This document shows, piece by piece, positions 24,326 through 28,269 of a stretch of 28,269 nucleotides of DNA. The notes beneath the pieces are model-generated. The model was not told the DNA's origin, did not search any database, and saw nothing but the letters and a program-made list of their open reading frames with translations. Position 1 is the first letter of the stretch. Each line of letters starts with the position of its first letter. The translations under genes were made by a program, and so were the position numbers. The DNA is from an uncultured Flavobacterium sp. (GTDB lineage Bacteria > Bacteroidota > Bacteroidia > Flavobacteriales > Flavobacteriaceae), in contig NZ_CAMLRU010000011.1 in NCBI RefSeq assembly GCF_946482535.1, positions 1 through 28,269 of the forward strand. The letters are read 5' to 3'.

Positions 24326-27298
24326 TTAGAATTTAATATTTGCTCCAAATAAGAAAGAACGTTGTCTCGGATAAATGGTATTGTCTATACCATCATTGGC
24401 AATCTCCGGATCAAGACCGGAATAATCTGTAATTAAAAGAGCATTTTGAACTCCGGCAAATAGTCTTAAAGAAGCCTTACCGTCAATCCATTTAGGGAAA
24501 GTATACCCTAAAGTAACGTTGTCCAATCTTAAGAAAGAACCGTTTTCAATATAAACATCTGATAAAACTACGTCTGAAGTAGTATTGAAATTAGTATCTA
24601 ATACCGAAGTTGGAAGGTTGGCAATTACAGCAACATCTTGTATGTTGTCATATTGTGCTCTACCGGCATTTACGGCATTGTAGATGCGATTTCCAACACT
24701 GGCTCTAACGTTAAATGAAAAATCAAAATTTTTGTAATTCATGTTAGAAGCAAAACCGAAAGTAGCATCAGGATCTGAATTTTTGTAAATGTAACGGTCA
24801 TCACCGTTGATAATACCATCACCGTTCAAATCAGCGTAAGCGCCTTCGATAGGTGCTCCGGTAGTATCATACAATTGTTTGTATACATAGAATGAATAAG
24901 GAGTGAACCCTTCTCTCAAAATTTGAGCAGTTCCTCCGGTTCCGGCTCCTGTTCCTCCTAAGAAAATATCTGAATCAAATGCCAAATCTTGAATTCTTCT
25001 TTCAAACTTAGTAGCATTGAAGTTTACGTTCCAAGTAAAGTTGTCGTTTTTCACTACATCGGCATTCACAGAGAACTCAATCCCTTTAGTGGTAAAACTA
25101 CCAATGTTTTGGAAACCGGCATTTGAGAAGTTACCTCCGTCAGGGAAGGCGGCATTTACAATCAAATCATCCGATTGTTTGTAAAAAACATCCAATGCTC
25201 CTGTAACTCTATCTCCGAATAATCCGTAATCTAAACCAAGGTTATAAGTGGTTGTTTCCTCCCATTTCAAGGCCGGATTGTAAGGATTAGATATCGCTAT
25301 CGGGGTTGGTAACGCTCCGAAAATATACTGACTTGAACCACTTCCGGTAGTGTACTGTTGCAAGTAGAAGTTTCTTTCATTGAAGCCACCAAACTCTTGT
25401 TGACCTGTGATACCATAACCTAATCTCAATTTCAAATCAGAAAGGGTTTTAGAATCTTTGAACATCACATTTTTCAACTTCCAAGCAAATGCAGCTGAAG
25501 GGAAGTTAGCGTATCTGTTATCTGTAGGGAATCTTGAAGAACCATCTCTTCTCATAGTGAAGGTAAATAAATAAGTATCATTAAATGAGAACTTAGCTCT
25601 TCCGAAATAACCTAATAATACGTTGTCTGTATCAATAGTTGTTTCAGGGAAATTGGCCGGTAAGTTTGGATCCAATCTGTTTCCTGTAGTTTGGTACTGT
25701 GATTGACGAACTTGGTAAGAATAACCTGCTTGGGCCTCAAAATCCAATTTGCCGAAAGTTTTGTTGTACACAAAATAAGCATCAAACAATTTATTTCTGG
25801 CAATTCTTTCTTGGTGCTCGTTTTGACCAAAAGTCAATCCTGCATTACTAGGACCTGATGCCGCTTGCGTACTCATCGTTCTGTTTCTTTCTCCGTTTGA
25901 TTCATCGAAACCAACATTGATTACCGCTCTTAAAGCAGGGAAAAAGTGGAATTTATAATCCAATTCGAAATTACCGAATATTCTATTATTAACACCTCTG
26001 TCGTAAGTCTGTAACAACTGCGCTACAGGGTTTCTTCCTCCTGACACAAGTGTTCCGTCCGGATTGTAATATTCAAAAAAGCCGTCAAAAGGAGAGTCTG
26101 CATCATAAACCGGATTGGTTGGGTTAAAACGCAAAGCAGAACCTTCAACACCATCCGCAAATCTGTTTCTCTCATTGGCGAAAGTAGCATTTAATCTCAA
26201 TTTTAAATGATCATCAAAAAAACTTGGATTTAATGTTGTTGACACAGTGTTTCTGGTAAAATTGTTAGTCAATCTCAAACCTTCTTGGTAAGTATTTCCA
26301 AAAGACAAACGAGCCGGAATTTTCCCGAACAAGTTCCCTCTTACGGATATATTGTTATCTACGAAATCGGTTCTTCTGTAGATTTCATCTTGCCAATCTG
26401 TGTTGTCAGTTCCCAATAAAGCTATTTGGCTTGGAGATCCGATTCCGGGTGTAATCAAGTTACCTTGATCATCATAAACCCCGGCAATCAAGGCACGATA
26501 TTCATCAGCGCTGAACACGTCAATTTTATCCACCAATCTTCCTGAACCATATTGGAAGTTGTAGTCAACTGATAATTTTTTACCTCCTTTTTTGGTAGTA
26601 ATGATGATTACCCCATTGGAAGCTCGTGAACCATAGATGGCTGTAGCCGAAGCGTCTTTTAAAACCGTAAAACTTTCAATGTCGTTAGGGTTTAAAGAAG
26701 ATAGTATTGAGGTTGCTCCAGTGTTAGTTGTGTTATCAATAGGCAAACCGTCAATTACAATCAAAGGATCATTCGAAGCAAATAATGATGAACCTCCTCT
26801 AATTCTGATTTGAGATCCTGAACCAGGCGCACCACTGGTGTTAATCGTCAAACCGGCAACTCTACCGTTAAGTAGATTTTCAGCTGTAACATTAGATCCT
26901 TTGTTAAAATCTTTTGCTCCAATGGTAGTCACTGAACCTGTGGCATCTTTTTTCTTCACAGTTCCGTAACCCACTTGGACTACAACTTCTTGCAATTGAT
27001 TTGCGCTTTCATTTAAGCTGATGTTTACAGTTTTTTGACCGGAATAAGTTACCGTTTGGGAATCATACCCAATAAAAGAAAAGACCACTTTGTCACCATT
27101 TTTCAGGCCACCAAGCTGGAATTTTCCGTCAAAATCTGTTGAGGTGCTACTGTTAGCCCCTTGAACAGTTACATTTACTCCCGGCAAAGGTTGTTTGGTA
27201 CCGCCGTCAGTAACCACACCGCTTAAAGTACTCTGAGCCAGGGCACTAAAAGGGAGTAGCAGGAATAAAAATAACAACTTTTTGTAAATTGTTTTCAT
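24326..27298 (-). CDS. susC: SusC-family TonB-dependent outer-membrane transporter
   Basis: SusC imports large sugars, here most likely maltodextrins, across the outer membrane with energy from TonB. The 990-residue protein has a signal peptide ending ALA-Q (about residue 21), a carboxypeptidase-regulatory-like domain (about 23-100, TLSGVVTDGGTKQPLPGVNV), and the linker EVVVQVGYGTVKKKDATGSV, characteristic of the SusC class. The plug domain (about 115-230) has IRIRGGSSL and LKDASATAIYGSRASNGVII. The rest is a 22-strand barrel ending in GANIKF. The starch assignment comes from the neighbouring GH13 amylase and SusE-like protein. It is the first gene of the operon; a LacI-type regulator is divergent, with a palindromic operator between them. 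No convincing promoter with both boxes is visible for it. Confidence 0.95.
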   Translation of the reverse strand: MKTIYKKLLFLFLLLPFSALAQSTLSGVVTDGGTKQPLPGVNVTVQGANSSTSTDFDGKFQLGGLKNGDKVVFSFIGYDSQTVTYSGQKTVNISLNESANQLQEVVVQVGYGTVKKKDATGSVTTIGAKDFNKGSNVTAENLLNGRVAGLTINTSGAPGSGSQIRIRGGSSLFASNDPLIVIDGLPIDNTTNTGATSILSSLNPNDIESFTVLKDASATAIYGSRASNGVIIITTKKGGKKLSVDYNFQYGSGRLVDKIDVFSADEYRALIAGVYDDQGNLITPGIGSPSQIALLGTDNTDWQDEIYRRTDFVDNNISVRGNLFGKIPARLSFGNTYQEGLRLTNNFTRNTVSTTLNPSFFDDHLKLRLNATFANERNRFADGVEGSALRFNPTNPVYDADSPFDGFFEYYNPDGTLVSGGRNPVAQLLQTYDRGVNNRIFGNFELDYKFHFFPALRAVINVGFDESNGERNRTMSTQAASGPSNAGLTFGQNEHQERIARNKLFDAYFVYNKTFGKLDFEAQAGYSYQVRQSQYQTTGNRLDPNLPANFPETTIDTDNVLLGYFGRAKFSFNDTYLFTFTMRRDGSSRFPTDNRYANFPSAAFAWKLKNVMFKDSKTLSDLKLRLGYGITGQQEFGGFNERNFYLQQYTTGSGSSQYIFGALPTPIAISNPYNPALKWEETTTYNLGLDYGLFGDRVTGALDVFYKQSDDLIVNAAFPDGGNFSNAGFQNIGSFTTKGIEFSVNADVVKNDNFTWNVNFNATKFERRIQDLAFDSDIFLGGTGAGTGGTAQILREGFTPYSFYVYKQLYDTTGAPIEGAYADLNGDGIINGDDRYIYKNSDPDATFGFASNMNYKNFDFSFNVRASVGNRIYNAVNAGRAQYDNIQDVAVIANLPTSVLDTNFNTTSDVVLSDVYIENGSFLRLDNVTLGYTFPKWIDGKASLRLFAGVQNALLITDYSGLDPEIANDGIDNTIYPRQRSFLFGANIKF

Positions 27299-27406
27299 AC
27301 GTTTTGTTTAGGTTAAAAATTTAATTTTTGTGCTTGTATTTTACTTCGAATGTTAAATTTATGTAAAAAATTCAATCTACAGAATAAACGCTTGTTAAAT
27401 CTAAAC

Positions 27407-27430
27407 CGAAAACGTTTTCGTGTTGAAAAC
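27407..27430. promoter_or_regulatory. Probable operator for the LacI-family regulator
   Basis: CGAAAACGTTTTCG (27407-27420) is a perfect 14-bp palindrome with a central CG, the usual form of a LacI/GalR-family site. A third half-site, GAAAAC, follows at 27425-27430, so GTTTTC-GTGTT-GAAAAC forms a second, overlapping inverted repeat. It lies 109 bp upstream of the susC ATG and 105 bp upstream of the regulator ATG, suited to control of both. Confidence 0.75.
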
Positions 27431-27462
27431 TTTTCCATTGTCTCATTATTTTAAGGCTAAAA

Positions 27463-27493
27463 TTGACAGAATAAAAAATAACCTATATCTTTA
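27463..27493 (+). promoter_or_regulatory. Probable promoter of the LacI-family regulator
   Basis: TTG (27463-27465), a 20-base spacer and TATCTTTA (27486-27493, seven of eight bases of TAnnTTTG) match the Bacteroidota promoter pattern. The ATG is 31 bases after the -7 box. The operator palindrome lies about 43 bp upstream of the -33 box, so simple blocking of this promoter by the regulator is not obvious. Confidence 0.55.
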
Positions 27494-27524
27494 TTCAGAA
27501 AATAGTATTTACCAACCTACCAAG

Positions 27525-28269
27525 ATGAAAAGAAAAGTCACCTTAAAACAAATTGCCAGAGAACTTGATGTCTCCATTTCAACCGTTTCAAAATCCTTGA
27601 GAAACAGTTTGGAAATTAGTGAAGATACCCGTCAAAAAGTTCAGGCTTTTGCCAAATTATACAATTACAAACCCAACAATATTGCCCTTAGTTTAAAAAA
27701 CAAAAAAACCAAGACCATTTGCATCATTATTCCAGAAATTATCCACCATTTTTTTGCCACAGTCATAAGCGGTGTTGAAAATGTTGCCAATGAAAACGGG
27801 TATAACGTTTTGGTTTGTCTTTCTGACGAATCCTTTGACAAAGAGGTAATTAACATGGAAATGTTAGCCAACGGAAGTATAGACGGTTTCATCATGTCAC
27901 TTTCAAAAGAAACCCAACTAAAGAAAGATTTTCATCACATCGTGGAAGTCATCAACCAAGGAATGCCGGTCGTGATGTTTGACCGTGTAACCAATGAAAT
28001 TCTTTGTGATAAAGTGATTATTGATGACAATCTTGCGGCATTTAACGCTACCCAACATTTGATTGATAAAGGCTTTAAAAAAATAGCGCTGATTTCTACG
28101 GTTGATTATGTCAGCGTTGGCAAACTGAGGACTGAAGGCTATATCAAAGCCTTAAAAAACAACGATTTAAAAGTAGATGAAAATCTGATTCTAAAGATAG
28201 AAGATACCGAAAACTTCGAAGATGCGATTGCCAATCTTATTGCCAACAATTCTATCGATGCCATCTTTG
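27525..28269 (+). CDS. LacI-family transcriptional regulator, 3' end outside window
   Basis: This is a sugar-responsive DNA-binding protein that probably controls the starch locus. About 248 residues are visible; full members have about 340. The N-terminal helix-turn-helix (TLKQIARELDVSISTVSKSL, about residues 6-25) is typical, followed by the hinge region with YNYKPNNIALSLK, where LacI proteins touch the operator centre. From about residue 60 the periplasmic-binding-protein-like domain begins (TICIIIPEIIHHFFATVISG), with VVMFDRV and the second lobe from about 160. The ATG at 27525 gives the normal MKRKVTLKQIA start. The divergent susC gene and the palindrome at 27407 support local regulation. 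The sugar ligand cannot be read; maltose or maltodextrin is the natural guess. Confidence 0.92.
   Translation, partial: MKRKVTLKQIARELDVSISTVSKSLRNSLEISEDTRQKVQAFAKLYNYKPNNIALSLKNKKTKTICIIIPEIIHHFFATVISGVENVANENGYNVLVCLSDESFDKEVINMEMLANGSIDGFIMSLSKETQLKKDFHHIVEVINQGMPVVMFDRVTNEILCDKVIIDDNLAAFNATQHLIDKGFKKIALISTVDYVSVGKLRTEGYIKALKNNDLKVDENLILKIEDTENFEDAIANLIANNSIDAIF

Noticed and set aside
24316..24348. SusD start at 24348 overlapping susC
   Set aside because: It would add 11 mostly polar residues before the lipoprotein signal; the ATG at 24315 gives a normal signal peptide and a short gap to susC.
27315..27329. AT-only inverted repeat AAAAATT-T-AATTTTT before susC
   Set aside because: In such AT-rich intergenic DNA this is expected by chance, and it does not resemble the operator palindrome at 27407.
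1..28269. CRISPR array, insertion sequence or prophage
   Set aside because: I saw no regularly spaced direct repeats, transposase, integrase or phage structural genes; the only mobile-like signal is the tRNA-nuclease unit.

Overview
The window is AT-rich DNA from a member of the Bacteroidota, most likely a Flavobacterium or close relative. The evidence is a SusC/SusD pair, a protein with a type IX secretion C-terminal domain, the GYDIA-type GHMP kinase beside a class II HMG-CoA reductase, CoaX as pantothenate kinase, almost no Shine-Dalgarno sequences, and several -7 boxes of the Bacteroidota type TAnnTTTG. The identification rests on reading the sequence, not on a search.

Layout. (1) 1-5204, minus strand: a peptide-use operon of dipeptidyl peptidase IV, then two POT/PTR2 oligopeptide transporters. 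The second transporter is cut by the left edge, and a strong hairpin with a T-run separates the two. (2) 5317-5861, minus strand: tRNA-Phe(GAA) with a good promoter, its terminator, a 95-residue GIY-YIG nuclease gene, then a second, damaged copy of the tRNA 3' part plus the same terminator. This looks like a very small nuclease-bearing element inserted at a tRNA gene, and it is the most unusual part of the window. (3) 5914-11224, plus strand: a tightly packed operon of coaX, an outer-membrane protein, a periplasmic TPR protein, lptC, a 65-residue membrane protein and a CBS-domain CNNM/CorC-like protein. It is followed by a PpiD/SurA-like foldase at 11333-13429. The common theme is coenzyme A synthesis and cell-envelope building. 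(4) 13454-18599, minus strand: a bidirectional terminator, the GHMP kinase and HMG-CoA reductase of the mevalonate pathway, and a large AsmA-like protein. (5) 18651-28269: a starch or maltodextrin utilization locus. It has susC, susD, a susE-like gene and a T9SS-secreted GH13 amylase on the minus strand, and a divergent LacI-family regulator that runs off the right edge. A perfect 14-bp palindrome between susC and the regulator is the likely operator.

How the genes work together. In region 1, the peptidase releases X-Pro/X-Ala dipeptides from peptides in the periplasm and the POT carriers bring di- and tripeptides into the cytoplasm. In region 5, the exported amylase cuts starch, the SusE-like and SusD lipoproteins bind the products, SusC imports them with TonB energy, and the LacI-type protein probably senses an intracellular sugar. 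Genes for inner-membrane transport and cytoplasmic degradation of maltodextrin would be expected just beyond the right edge, but are not visible.
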